DNA of 27,177 nt from IMG/VR virus record IMGVR_UViG_3300047550_001893, positions 1 through 27,177 of that record; one strand, written 5' to 3'. Each line of letters opens with the position of its first letter. The stretch's first letter is position 1. A program made the position numbers and the translations under genes. Source of the DNA: a virus. The notes below the pieces were generated by a model, which was given only the letters and a program-made list of their open reading frames with translations, searched no databases and was not told the DNA's origin. This document shows positions 14,831 through 20,970 of this stretch, piece after piece.

Positions 14831-15081
14831 TCGACATCGTTGAGCAACTCAGGACGCTTGCTGATGCCTGCTCGCTGGCGGCTCGACGCTGTGACGACGG
14901 CGACATGGCAGACAGCATCCGCTCGCAGCACGGGCTGCTGCTGGACGCCGCCGACATGATCGTCCAGTTGCAGGAGCGGCTGGTGCGTCAGGCGTGCCAC
15001 CTGGAAGTCATTGAGGCCGAGGTTCAGCGTCCACGGTGGCCTCTGCTCGAGGACGACGACGATCCGGGGATGGGGCTATGA
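14827..15081 (+). CDS. Small hypothetical phage protein
   Basis: 84 residues, coupled to the LexA-like gene (ATGA) and to the next gene (ATGA at 15078). Helical start MIDIVEQLRTLADAC with several Cys/Asp, a central DAADMIVQLQERL helix, and an acidic EDDDDPG end. The opening and the DAADMI..LQ..L pattern are reminiscent of Ead/Ea22-like phage proteins and of the gene at 16701-16910. Function unknown. Confidence 0.65.
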   Translation: MIDIVEQLRTLADACSLAARRCDDGDMADSIRSQHGLLLDAADMIVQLQERLVRQACHLEVIEAEVQRPRWPLLEDDDDPGMGL

Positions 15082-15257
15082 GCGTCGAGCAACTCGTTTT
15101 GATCTCAGTCGGGGAGTTCATCCTGGCGGCCACGTTTGGCCTCGGGATTCTGGTGGGGTGTTCTTTGAAACGAAGGGAGCCAAGGAATGGCAACGGCAAC
15201 AGCGACGAAGGAGCGGCGGAAGAATGGCAGCGGTGGCATCACGTCGAGCGTAGGTGA
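15078..15257 (+). CDS. Small membrane protein
   Basis: 59 residues from ATG 15078. One hydrophobic helix, VLISVGEFILAATFGLGILVGC (about residues 6-27), is followed by a charged, hydrophilic tail. The end overlaps the beta-clamp start by 71 bases in a different frame. It is coupled by ATGA to the upstream gene. Small single-span proteins between phage replication genes are of unknown role. The long overlap lowers confidence. Confidence 0.5.
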   Translation: MSVEQLVLISVGEFILAATFGLGILVGCSLKRREPRNGNGNSDEGAAEEWQRWHHVERR

Positions 15258-16308
15258 CCTGCTCGACGCACTACAGGACGTGATGCGGGCGGTGCCCACT
15301 CACGGGCCGAAGCCGGTGCTGACGAACGTCCGTATCGGGAATGGGCTCATCACTGGCACCGACCTGGAGGTCATGATCGACCGGCACATCGACGGCGATT
15401 GCGAGCCGTTCCTCGTGCCGGCCGCACGGCTGCTTCAAATCCTGCGGGCGTGCCCCAGGACGGCCGAGGTGACGCTGACGCCCTCGGCGTCACGGGTGAC
15501 GGTGCAGGCCGGCGGCGGGCGTTGGGAGTTGCCCACCGAGGACGTCAACGAGTTCCCGGCGTGGGAGGTGACGGGAGCCAAGCCCATCGCCAGGCTGCCC
15601 AGCGATCAGTTCGCCCGTGCCGTCAGGGCCACGGAGTATGCGTGCGACGCCGACTCAAGCCGCTACGCACTGGGGTGCGTGCTCGTGGAGGTGAAGGACG
15701 GGAACCCGACGTTCGTTGCCACCGACGGCCGACGGCTGACGGCTGTGGAAACCGAGACTGATCAAGCGGTGGACGACTCAACCACCCAGGTGCCGGCTCG
15801 AGCGATTCGGCTCATGGCTGGTTTCGCTCACAACAGCGAGACGGGCGTGCAGTTGGAGGCCACGGCCTCGGAGGTGGTGTGCAGCGTGGACCGTGGCACG
15901 ATCACGGCCAGGTTGATCGAAGGCAAGTTTCCCCGGTGGCGAGATGTGTTCCCTCAGCGGGACGTCGAGGCCACGGTGGTGGACGTTGTCGAGCTTGCGT
16001 CAGCGACGAGGGCCGCCAGCGTATGCACCAGCGAGCAGAGCAAGGGCGTGGAGTTCACGTTCTTCTCGGCCGGCATCCGGCTGCGTTCGCAATCGGCTGA
16101 GGCCGGGCAGGCTGAGGTGACGTGCGACGTGATAACGGCTGGCAAGCCGGCGGTGGTGAAGCTCGATCCACGGTTCGTGCTCGACTTCCTCGGCGGGCTC
16201 AGCACTGACGACGAGCCGCACGTTGAGATCGAGGCGGACAAGCCGGGCGACGCCGTGCTGCTCCGCTGTGGTGACGTTCGCGGCATCATCATGCCGCTCG
16301 CCGAGTGA
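15187..16308 (+). CDS. dnaN: DNA polymerase III beta sliding clamp homologue
   Basis: 373 residues, the normal length of a complete three-domain bacterial clamp. Clamp hallmarks appear in order: LLDALQDVMRAVP...PVLTNVRI (domain 1), GRWELPTEDVNEFP, FVATDGRRLTAVE (domain 2 end), IEGKFPRWRDVFP, and the C-terminal VLLRCGDVRGIIMPLAE that matches the usual (V)..MP(M)RL end region. ATG 15187 is preceded by GGGAG. Clamps tether polymerases and other partners to DNA. No polymerase gene is seen here, so it probably recruits a host enzyme or one encoded outside the window. Phage-encoded bacterial-type clamps are uncommon. Confidence 0.92.
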   Translation: MATATATKERRKNGSGGITSSVGDLLDALQDVMRAVPTHGPKPVLTNVRIGNGLITGTDLEVMIDRHIDGDCEPFLVPAARLLQILRACPRTAEVTLTPSASRVTVQAGGGRWELPTEDVNEFPAWEVTGAKPIARLPSDQFARAVRATEYACDADSSRYALGCVLVEVKDGNPTFVATDGRRLTAVETETDQAVDDSTTQVPARAIRLMAGFAHNSETGVQLEATASEVVCSVDRGTITARLIEGKFPRWRDVFPQRDVEATVVDVVELASATRAASVCTSEQSKGVEFTFFSAGIRLRSQSAEAGQAEVTCDVITAGKPAVVKLDPRFVLDFLGGLSTDDEPHVEIEADKPGDAVLLRCGDVRGIIMPLAE

Positions 16309-16661
16309 TCTTCTTTCTCGACGCCATCGACACGATGCCAGGCGAGGTTTTCGTCTGCCTCGTCCTGGCTGTGTCGTGGTTCCTCTCATGGGTGTGTGAT
16401 GTTTTCGGCAAAGCAAAAACTCGACGAGGCGGCATTCCGCCAGATGTGGACGAGTGGCATGGAAGTCTGGCGGATGGCCGTGAAGCTGGGCATGTCCTCC
16501 ACCCATGTGGGGACGACTGCCAAGCGGCTGGGGCTTCCACGCCGATGGCCAGGCGGGGCACGCGAGCCACAGCACGACGCAGCGCCAGGGAGCGACGAGG
16601 ACGTGGCGTCACTCGACGCAGGGCTCAGGCTCGCACCAGAGATCCAGGCACGGGCGGATGA
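16305..16661 (+). CDS. Possible small membrane protein overlapping HTH gene
   Basis: An open frame of 118 residues starts at a GTG coupled to the clamp stop (GTGA). Its first 40 residues have a clear membrane helix (VFVCLVLAVSWFLSWVCDVFG). From about residue 40 it runs inside the HTH gene at 16396-16704 in another frame and becomes Arg/Gly-rich, which looks like out-of-frame sequence. The start and TM segment could be a genuine short protein; the long overlap argues against it. Confidence 0.3.
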   Translation: MIFFLDAIDTMPGEVFVCLVLAVSWFLSWVCDVFGKAKTRRGGIPPDVDEWHGSLADGREAGHVLHPCGDDCQAAGASTPMARRGTRATARRSARERRGRGVTRRRAQARTRDPGTGG

Positions 16662-16704
16662 GGTGTTTCGCAGGCACCTCGAGGAGAAGCGGAGGCTGGC
16701 GTGA
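16396..16704 (+). CDS. Small helix-turn-helix protein
   Basis: 102 residues from GTG 16396, or 101 from ATG 16399. FRQMWTSGMEVWRMAVKLGMSSTHVGTTAKRLGLPRR (about 15-51) is a classic HTH of the W..G.....A..LG.S...V...A.RLGLP.R type. A hydrophilic Gln/Asp linker follows and then a helical LRLAPEIQARADEVFRRHLEEKRRLA tail. Proteins with this architecture are common small phage regulators. It overlaps the next gene (GTGA). The gene at 21850-22221 has a related N-terminal pattern. Confidence 0.72.
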   Translation: MMFSAKQKLDEAAFRQMWTSGMEVWRMAVKLGMSSTHVGTTAKRLGLPRRWPGGAREPQHDAAPGSDEDVASLDAGLRLAPEIQARADEVFRRHLEEKRRLA

Positions 16705-16910
16705 GCGACATCGTGGAGCGTCTGCGGGCAATGGCGGGGCCTCACCAGCCCAACGTCTGCACCGAGGCGGCGGATGAGATCGAGAGGCTGCGACTCACCG
16801 ACGCGGAGCGCGAGGCATTGATTGTGGCATCCATAGAGTTGCAGGCGCTGGCGATGTGCGAGACGAACCACTCCGACGCCCTGCGGAGACTTCTGGCACG
16901 GCTGTCGTGA
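16701..16910 (+). CDS. Ead/Ea22-like small phage protein
   Basis: 69 residues from GTG 16701, overlapping the preceding stop. MSDIVERLRAMAGPH.....TEAADEIERLRLTDAERE is the short phage pattern 'DIVERLR...EAADEIERLR'. The remainder is helical (ALIVASIELQALAMCETNHSDALRRLLARL). Related proteins are widespread in phage early regions, function unknown. Its TGA (16908-16910) overlaps the first base of the first attC-like hairpin. Confidence 0.68.
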   Translation: MSDIVERLRAMAGPHQPNVCTEAADEIERLRLTDAEREALIVASIELQALAMCETNHSDALRRLLARLS

Positions 16911-16954
16911 GAACTCCAGCGATCAGCGGCCCGTCCGCTGCATCGCGTGGTTCT
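16910..16954 (+). other. attC-like recombination site 1
   Basis: A 45-base imperfect hairpin. AGAAC (16910-16914) mirrors GTTCT (16950-16954). Inside, GAT-CAGCGG on the 5' arm pairs with CCGCTG-C-ATC on the 3' arm, leaving an unpaired C, with a T beside the loop in the position of a second extra base. This is the R-L-L-R layout of integron attC sites with extrahelical bases on one strand. The R box (GTTCTGT) deviates from GTTRRRY. It is shorter than usual attC sites. Confidence 0.65.
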
Positions 16955-16976
16955 GTGAGCGTAGAGTGGAGCGACG

Positions 16977-17330
16977 ATGGACATTGAATCAGTGTTTCTC
17001 AGGGCGATGTTTCAGGCCACCGACAACTGGATTCTGCGAGGCGGGCCTGAGCCGAACGACAAGGCACTCTTGGCGCTCGCCCCTGAGTTGGCCGGATTGA
17101 TCGCCGCAGCAAACGAGCAGGAAGACGACGAGGATGACGGCATGGAGTGGACTCCAGTTAGCGAACGGCCGCCGGATGATCTTGAGCAATGCCTAGTGGC
17201 ACGCGGAGAAGACGTTGGCATTGCGTGGTGGCACAGCGGGCCACAGAAGTTCATCCACGAAGACATCGACAACGCCTGGATTCCGACACACTGGATGCCT
17301 CTCCAGGCCCCGCCAAGGGACGACAAGTAG
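16977..17330 (+). CDS. DUF551-like protein (gene of attC cassette 1)
   Basis: 117 residues, ribosome site GTGGAG. The N-terminal half is helical (DIESVFLRAMFQATDNWILRGG, LAPELAGLIAAANEQ) with an acidic linker. The C-terminal half EWTPVSERPPDDLEQCLV......THWMPLQAPP (about 56-113) matches the pattern of DUF551 (W..V.E.LP....VLV....... THWMPLP..P). The gene is enclosed by attC-like sites 1 and 2: its start is 22 bases past site 1 and its stop 4 bases before site 2, as in an integron gene cassette. Function unknown. Confidence 0.75.
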   Translation: MDIESVFLRAMFQATDNWILRGGPEPNDKALLALAPELAGLIAAANEQEDDEDDGMEWTPVSERPPDDLEQCLVARGEDVGIAWWHSGPQKFIHEDIDNAWIPTHWMPLQAPPRDDK

Positions 17331-17334
17331 CCAC

Positions 17335-17421
17335 AGAACACGGAAGATCAGCAGCGGCGAGCCACGGACTATGAGCAAACCAACCGACGATAACGAGCCG
17401 TCTGCTGCATCGCTTGGTTCT
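17335..17421 (+). other. attC-like recombination site 2
   Basis: 87 bases, a normal attC length. AGAAC (17335-17339) mirrors GTTCT (17417-17421). The 5' arm GAT-CAGCAG-CGGC (17346-17358) pairs with the 3' arm GCCG-T-CTGCTG-C-ATC (17397-17411), leaving exactly two extrahelical bases (T and C) on the same arm. The central part is unpaired. The site begins 4 bases after the stop of the DUF551-like gene. A methionine codon at 17371 lies inside it but is not used as a start in this interpretation. Confidence 0.75.
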
Positions 17422-17445
17422 GCAAAAACACGCGCTGATGGTGTA

Positions 17446-17479
17446 CGGGTTGCACACCCGCTTTTCCAGGCGGGAGGAG
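17446..17479 (+). promoter_or_regulatory. Two mutually exclusive leader hairpins over a ribosome site
   Basis: CGGGT (17446-17450) pairs with ACCCG (17456-17460) around TGCAC, followed by CTTTT. Alternatively CCCGC (17457-17461) pairs with GCGGG (17470-17474) around TTTTCCAG. The two stems share CCCG and cannot coexist. The second stem covers the start of GGGAGGAG, the ribosome site of the Mom-like gene. It could be a translational switch or protein-binding control. Confidence 0.45.
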
Positions 17480-17487
17480 ACGGTTCG

Positions 17488-17991
17488 ATGCCGATCTCAG
17501 CGCTTTGTCTGACGGTTGAAAGAATCCCAGTTGAAATGGCGTGCGACCTCAATCGGCGCTGGCACAGTCGCCTTCCAAAGATTGAGAAGTCGAACGTCGT
17601 TCGGAACGCCGACTACGCTTGCTACGGCGCGACGTTCGGCGGGGTTGCTTACGCTGCGGCTATTTGGTCTTCGCCTGTCGCTCGCCTATTGAACGATGGA
17701 AAAACTCTTGAACTTCGACGGCTGGCAATCGCTCCAGACGCACCGCGAAACACGGCGAGCCGGATGCTTGCGGTCATGCGTCGGATTGTCGGGCGAGAGA
17801 TGCCGCACATTGAGCGGCTCGTCAGTTACCAAGACACCGAAGTCCACACAGGAGGCATCTATCGCGCAAGCGGGTGGCGCGCTGCGCGGATTGCCAAGGG
17901 GCATGAATGGGGTTGCCCGTCGCGGCCAAGGGACGCCGTGCAGTCCGCAGCCCACAAGATTCGGTGGGAGACGCCTGCGAAACGGAAGTAG
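17488..17991 (+). CDS. Mom-like GNAT-fold protein (gene of attC cassette 2)
   Basis: 167 residues from ATG 17488, chosen for GGGAGGAG at 17472-17479; an ATG at 17371 is in frame but lies within attC site 2. Core: YGATFGGVAYAAAIWSSPVARLL, ELRRLAIAPDAPRNTASRMLAVMRRIV, then IERLVSYQDTEVHTGGIYRASGWRAA. The order GVA..W..P..R / LRRLAI.....N..S..L / LVSY.D...H.G.IY.A..W is that of Mom-family and XF1762-like GNAT superfamily proteins. Phage Mu Mom turns adenine into a modified base, protecting against restriction. The C-terminus is basic. The gene is enclosed by attC-like sites 2 and 3. It is somewhat less GC-rich than flanking genes. Confidence 0.75.
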   Translation: MPISALCLTVERIPVEMACDLNRRWHSRLPKIEKSNVVRNADYACYGATFGGVAYAAAIWSSPVARLLNDGKTLELRRLAIAPDAPRNTASRMLAVMRRIVGREMPHIERLVSYQDTEVHTGGIYRASGWRAARIAKGHEWGCPSRPRDAVQSAAHKIRWETPAKRK

Positions 17992-17992
17992 C

Positions 17993-18048
17993 AGAACGCT
18001 GAAGCTGAGCGGCGGCCCCTGGCCGTCCGCTCCAGCGCCTGGTTCGCC
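17993..18048 (+). other. attC-like recombination site 3
   Basis: About 56 bases. AGAAC (17993-17997) is mirrored by GTTC (18042-18045). The 5' arm GCTG-AGCGG-CGGCC (18004-18017) pairs with the 3' arm GGCCG-T-CCGCT-C-CAGC (18021-18036), leaving extrahelical T and C at the same relative positions as in site 2. It begins one base after the stop of the Mom-like gene. The R box is GTTCGCC. Confidence 0.72.
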
Positions 18049-18053
18049 GACGC

Positions 18054-18067
18054 CCGGCCGGGGCCGG
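18054..18067 (+). terminator. Possible terminator hairpin after cassette 2
   Basis: CCGGCC-GG-GGCCGG can fold into a compact GC hairpin, with CTTTTC about seven bases further. The two-base loop would open to four. It would end transcripts from the cassettes before the promoter at 18122. Confidence 0.35.
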
Positions 18068-18100
18068 AACCCTGCTTTTCCTCGGGAAATACGGGGGTCG

Positions 18101-18149
18101 AAAAAAATCTTTTAGCGGGGCTTGCCTTCCGTCCGACGTTAGGTATACT
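18101..18149 (+). promoter_or_regulatory. Promoter with A/T-rich upstream element
   Basis: TTGCCT (18122-18127), 16-base spacer, TATACT (18144-18149). An A-tract/T-tract (18101-18114) sits at the position of an UP element. Transcription would start near 18156. This is the clearest promoter in the right half and would serve the genes from 18192 onward. Confidence 0.6.
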
Positions 18150-18191
18150 TAGGGCATGACGCGGAACGACAACAACACGAAAGGGAAGACG

Positions 18192-18389
18192 ATGAACGCC
18201 ACGAAGACTTTTGTTGAGCAGGCCACCGAGGACTTCCGGCTTGCTGGCCTTCGGCTGATGAAGGCCGAGGCAAATCTTGCCAAGGGTTACACGCTGCATC
18301 GGCTGGAGGAAAAGGTCGCTGCCCAGCAGGCGTGCGACCGAGCCAAGAAGCGGCTCGCAAGGGAGATCGAACGTAGCACCAACGGCTGA
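18192..18389 (+). CDS. Small helical hypothetical protein
   Basis: 65 residues from ATG 18192, preceded by AGGGA. ATG 18156 gives 77 residues, but it is at the predicted transcription start of the promoter above, which leaves no leader. The protein is highly charged and helical (KTFVEQATEDFRLAGLRLMKAEANLAKGYTLHRLEEKVAAQQACDRAKKRLAREIER), probably a coiled coil. No family was recognised. First gene after the cassette region. Confidence 0.62.
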   Translation: MNATKTFVEQATEDFRLAGLRLMKAEANLAKGYTLHRLEEKVAAQQACDRAKKRLAREIERSTNG

Positions 18390-18413
18390 CAAACCTTTGG
18401 CCGACAGGCAAAC

Positions 18414-18460
18414 GCGGGATGGAACCCGCCTTGTGTGGTCCCGCGATAACTCCACCAAGG
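18414..18460 (+). other. Two adjacent leader hairpins
   Basis: GCGGG-ATGGAA-CCCGC (18414-18429) is followed by CCTTGTGTGG (18429-18438) pairing with CCACCAAGG (18452-18460) with one bulge. The 95-base gap between the genes at 18389 and 18485 is largely folded. It could be a structured leader or an RNA of its own; no terminator-like T-tract follows. Confidence 0.4.
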
Positions 18461-18484
18461 CTATCGAACAACAGAGCGAACGCC

Positions 18485-18721
18485 ATGCCACGCATTACGC
18501 GAATCCACGTCAATCAGCACGTCATCCGTCGCAACGCCAAGACCGGCGAGCAGGAGCCGGTGTTGACGGTCAAGGCTGGGGGCGGCAATACCTACGCCCA
18601 CTCCGTGCAGATTCTCGGCCCAAGCACGGTGGTCTATTCACCGTGCAAGCCGCTGTCGTGCGGCGCGAGGGTCTGGATCGAAACAAAGGCCGAGGTCGTG
18701 ATCGACCCGGAAGCTCAATGA
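18485..18721 (+). CDS. Conserved hypothetical phage protein
   Basis: 78 residues from ATG 18485. MPRITRIHVNQHVIRRNAKTGEQEPVLTVK..GNTYA.SVQILGPSTVVYSPCKPLSCGARVWIETKAEVVI is a compact beta-rich protein whose composition I recognise from other phage genomes, but no function is known. A frame extending upstream to 18419 would run through the leader hairpins and is unlikely. ATGA overlap with the next gene. Confidence 0.75.
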   Translation: MPRITRIHVNQHVIRRNAKTGEQEPVLTVKAGGGNTYAHSVQILGPSTVVYSPCKPLSCGARVWIETKAEVVIDPEAQ

Positions 18722-18936
18722 ACGACCGCGTGACCTTCCGCCTTGGCTCGCTCGCGGGGCCTCTGGCGGCGTACTGCGAGCGGCACGGCACCACGCCGAG
18801 CGAGGCGATCCGGCTGGCGTTGTCGAGGCTGCTTCGTGTGGAGGCACCGGAGATGACGCCGGGCAACCCGGACATCGGCGAGCAAGCAGAGGCAGGAGCG
18901 AAGGCACGGTGGAAGAAACGGAAGGGCCGCAAGTAG
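18718..18936 (+). CDS. Ribbon-helix-helix-like DNA-binding protein
   Basis: 72 residues from ATG 18718, overlapping the upstream stop. NDRVTFRLGSLAGPLAAYCERHGTTPSEAIRLALSRLLRVE has the ribbon (RVTFRLG) and two helices (PLAAYCERHG / TPSEAIRLALSRLL) of the RHH fold, as in Arc/NikA-type regulators. The C-terminal tail is basic (KARWKKRKGRK). Likely a transcriptional regulator or small DNA-binding accessory protein. Confidence 0.72.
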   Translation: MNDRVTFRLGSLAGPLAAYCERHGTTPSEAIRLALSRLLRVEAPEMTPGNPDIGEQAEAGAKARWKKRKGRK

Positions 18937-19094
18937 TCGGCGAACCAGTAATTCTCCGGCCCTGCATAACGCCGATTATCCATCGCCATCGCCTGATAAC
19001 ACGCCGCACGCCTGCGTTTCGCCAGCGACATCCGGCCATGCCAGGAATTACGCGGCGACGATAATCGCTTGACACTGCCGCCACCATCGGCGGC
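18937..19094. other. Intergenic region before rusA
   Basis: About 158 bases without a convincing gene. GATTATC near 18972 and GATAATC near 19060 form a distant inverted pair. TTGACA at 19069-19074 has no matching -10. GCCGCC (19078-19083) and GGCGGC (19090-19095) form a hairpin against the rusA start codon and may damp its translation. Confidence 0.4.
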
Positions 19095-19496
19095 ATGGCG
19101 ATCACGTTCACGGTTCCAGGCGATCCGGTGCCGCAGCCTCGTCCACGTGTCTCGACTCGTGGCGGGTTTGCTCGTGCCTACGTGCCTGCCCAGCACCCGG
19201 TGCACGCCTATCGCAAGGCGGTGATGGCCGCAGCCAAGGCTGCAGGGGCGACTGTCAGCGACGACGCCGTCAGCGTCGAGATCACGTTTCTGTTCGACCG
19301 GCCCAAGTCGCACCGCACGAAGAAGGGGCTGAGCAAGAACGCCCCGGCGTTGCCGCCACCCGACGTCGATAACCTCGCAAAAGCGTGCCTGGACGCCCTG
19401 ACGTGCGTTTGTTGGCACGACGACCGCCAGGTGCAGCGGCTGACCGCCACCAAGAGTTACGCCGCCGAGAGTGCCACCATCGTGAGGGTGACATGA
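19095..19496 (+). CDS. rusA: RusA-family Holliday junction resolvase
   Basis: 133 residues, typical RusA length. FTVPGDPVPQPRPRVS at the start, and the catalytic region PPPDVDNLAKACLDAL..VCWHDDRQV with the conserved Asp residues (D of PDVDN, D of CLDAL and DD before RQV) that bind Mg2+ in RusA. It cleaves four-way junctions made by recombination or replication. ATG 19095 lies at the edge of a GC hairpin and lacks a strong ribosome site. Its end overlaps the next gene by 4 bases. Confidence 0.92.
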   Translation: MAITFTVPGDPVPQPRPRVSTRGGFARAYVPAQHPVHAYRKAVMAAAKAAGATVSDDAVSVEITFLFDRPKSHRTKKGLSKNAPALPPPDVDNLAKACLDALTCVCWHDDRQVQRLTATKSYAAESATIVRVT

Positions 19497-20080
19497 ACGA
19501 CCGTCCCGATATGCAACTCGGCGGGCAACTCGAGCAGGACAAGATCGTCCTGGCCCTGCTCAACGGACGCCGGGACGGGTTCTTCATCGACATCGGATGC
19601 GGGACGCCGCTGATCAACTCCAACACGTACCTGCTGGAGAAGCACTTCGGCTGGCGTGGCATCGGCATCGACGTCACGAACCAGCCCGACGCCATCTCGT
19701 GGGCTGACCGGCCCAACACCCAGCACATCGTGGCCGACGCCACGACGTTCGACTACGCCACGCTCGTGCCTGACGGCACGGTGGTGGATTTCCTGTCGCT
19801 CGACCTTGAGCCGCCGGCCCTCACCTACGACGTGCTGCGAATGCTGCCGCTCGACTCGTGGCGTCCGCATGTCATCGCCTATGAGGCTGACGCCTACCGG
19901 GACGATGAGGCCGCCATGCGTGAGCACCAGGCGTCCGAGTACCTGCGAGCGATGGGCTACTCGCTGCGGGCTCGGCTGTATCCACGAGTGCTTCAGCTGC
20001 TCACAGACGACGTCGGCTGCCAAGACCACATCTACATGCGTGCTGACATCCTGCGACTTGAAACCCGATGGGGTAGATGA
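19493..20080 (+). CDS. FkbM-like SAM-dependent methyltransferase
   Basis: 195 residues from ATG 19493 (ATGA overlap with rusA). QLEQDKIVLALLNGRRDGFFIDIGCGTPLINSNTYLLEKHFGWRGIGID has the SAM-binding motif (DIGCG) and the sNT..LE..FGW.G.GID pattern of FkbM-type methyltransferases. A second acidic segment VVDFLSLDLE follows. FkbM relatives O-methylate sugars or small molecules. It is translationally coupled to a radical SAM protein and a glycosyltransferase. Confidence 0.82.
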   Translation: MNDRPDMQLGGQLEQDKIVLALLNGRRDGFFIDIGCGTPLINSNTYLLEKHFGWRGIGIDVTNQPDAISWADRPNTQHIVADATTFDYATLVPDGTVVDFLSLDLEPPALTYDVLRMLPLDSWRPHVIAYEADAYRDDEAAMREHQASEYLRAMGYSLRARLYPRVLQLLTDDVGCQDHIYMRADILRLETRWGR

Positions 20081-20970
20081 TGCCGCTACATTCCGCCGTG
20101 TGGTTCACCACGATGGCCTGCAACTACCACTGCCATTACTGCTGGGAAGTGCAGGCCCAGGATCGTGGCGAGTTCAAGCCGGCTCCGTGGGACAAGACTG
20201 CCGACCGCTGGGTAGCGGCCTGGAATCGGCTGCGGCCCAACGTGCTCGACGTCACGGGTGGCGAGCCATTCCTGTTGCCCTGGCTCGTCGACTTCTACCA
20301 GCGGCTGGACCCAGCCATTCGGTGCGGGATGACAACGAACATCTCGCACGACCTCACGCAGTTCGTGCAGAAGATTCCAGCGGAGCGGTTCATCAACATC
20401 ACGTGCAGCTGGCACCCCAGCGACAACGGCACGAAGACGCATCCCAACAACCTTTACCTATTCACCGGACGGCTCTTGATGCTCAAAGAGCGTGGCTATC
20501 CGGTGCAGGTGAACTACGTGGCGTGGCCCGAGCAGCAGTGGTTGATCGCCGACTTCAAGAAATGGTTTGAGGATCACGGTGTCCGGTTTCACGTCGATCC
20601 CTACAGCGGCATCGCCTACTACCCGTTCACGGCAACGGACGCCGAAGAAGAGAACGTCCGCAAGTACACAGGGCCGGATCGTGTGCAACACGAGTGGACG
20701 CAGAAATACGGAAAGAATTACCGAGTGGACTGCTCCGGTGGCATGCACCATATCAACGTGCAGCCAGACGGCTCGGCGTGGCGGTGCATCCTCGACCGCC
20801 AACTGATGATCAACCCGCTGGGCAACATCCTCGACGAAGACTTCGCCCTGCTCGAGCAGCCACGCACGTGTGATGAGCACTGGCGGTGCCCCGGCTGCGA
20901 CCGGGACAAAGTGCGAGTGAACTTCGTAGGCGAGCAGCCGTATCCGGGTCTGCCAGTGGTGGAGGTCTGA
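20077..20970 (+). CDS. Radical SAM protein with C-terminal cysteine cluster
   Basis: 297 residues, ATG overlapping the previous stop. ACNYHCHYCWE has the C15-x3-C19-x2-C22 cluster that binds the 4Fe-4S used to cleave SAM, and DVTGGEPFL has the GGE motif. The C-terminal part has five more cysteines (DCSGG, WRC, RTCDEHWRCPGC) like SPASM or twitch auxiliary clusters. The substrate cannot be read from the sequence. It lies between the FkbM-like methyltransferase and a glycosyltransferase, so these likely act on one product. Confidence 0.88.
   Translation: MMPLHSAVWFTTMACNYHCHYCWEVQAQDRGEFKPAPWDKTADRWVAAWNRLRPNVLDVTGGEPFLLPWLVDFYQRLDPAIRCGMTTNISHDLTQFVQKIPAERFINITCSWHPSDNGTKTHPNNLYLFTGRLLMLKERGYPVQVNYVAWPEQQWLIADFKKWFEDHGVRFHVDPYSGIAYYPFTATDAEEENVRKYTGPDRVQHEWTQKYGKNYRVDCSGGMHHINVQPDGSAWRCILDRQLMINPLGNILDEDFALLEQPRTCDEHWRCPGCDRDKVRVNFVGEQPYPGLPVVEV

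Noticed and set aside
17215-17487. Earlier starts for the Mom-like gene
   Set aside because: They lie inside the DUF551-like gene or attC-like site 2; only ATG 17488 has a strong ribosome site.
17587-17600. GAAC-GTC-GTTC LexA-box-like palindrome
   Set aside because: It lies inside the Mom-like coding sequence, and spacing is three bases instead of the four of known boxes.
16910-18048. Interpretation as REP/BIME or CRISPR repeats
   Set aside because: Only three copies, each after a stop codon, with conserved unpaired bases and different loops; no spacers of uniform length. The attC reading explains more.
18939-18948. GGCGAACCAG, inverted match to the right end of attC-like site 3
   Set aside because: Only 10 bases match; the following sequence does not fold into a convincing attC arm with extrahelical bases. 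Chance or a decayed half-site.
19069-19092. TTGACA promoter before rusA
   Set aside because: No A/T-rich -10 at 15-19 bases; the downstream part is GC hairpin.
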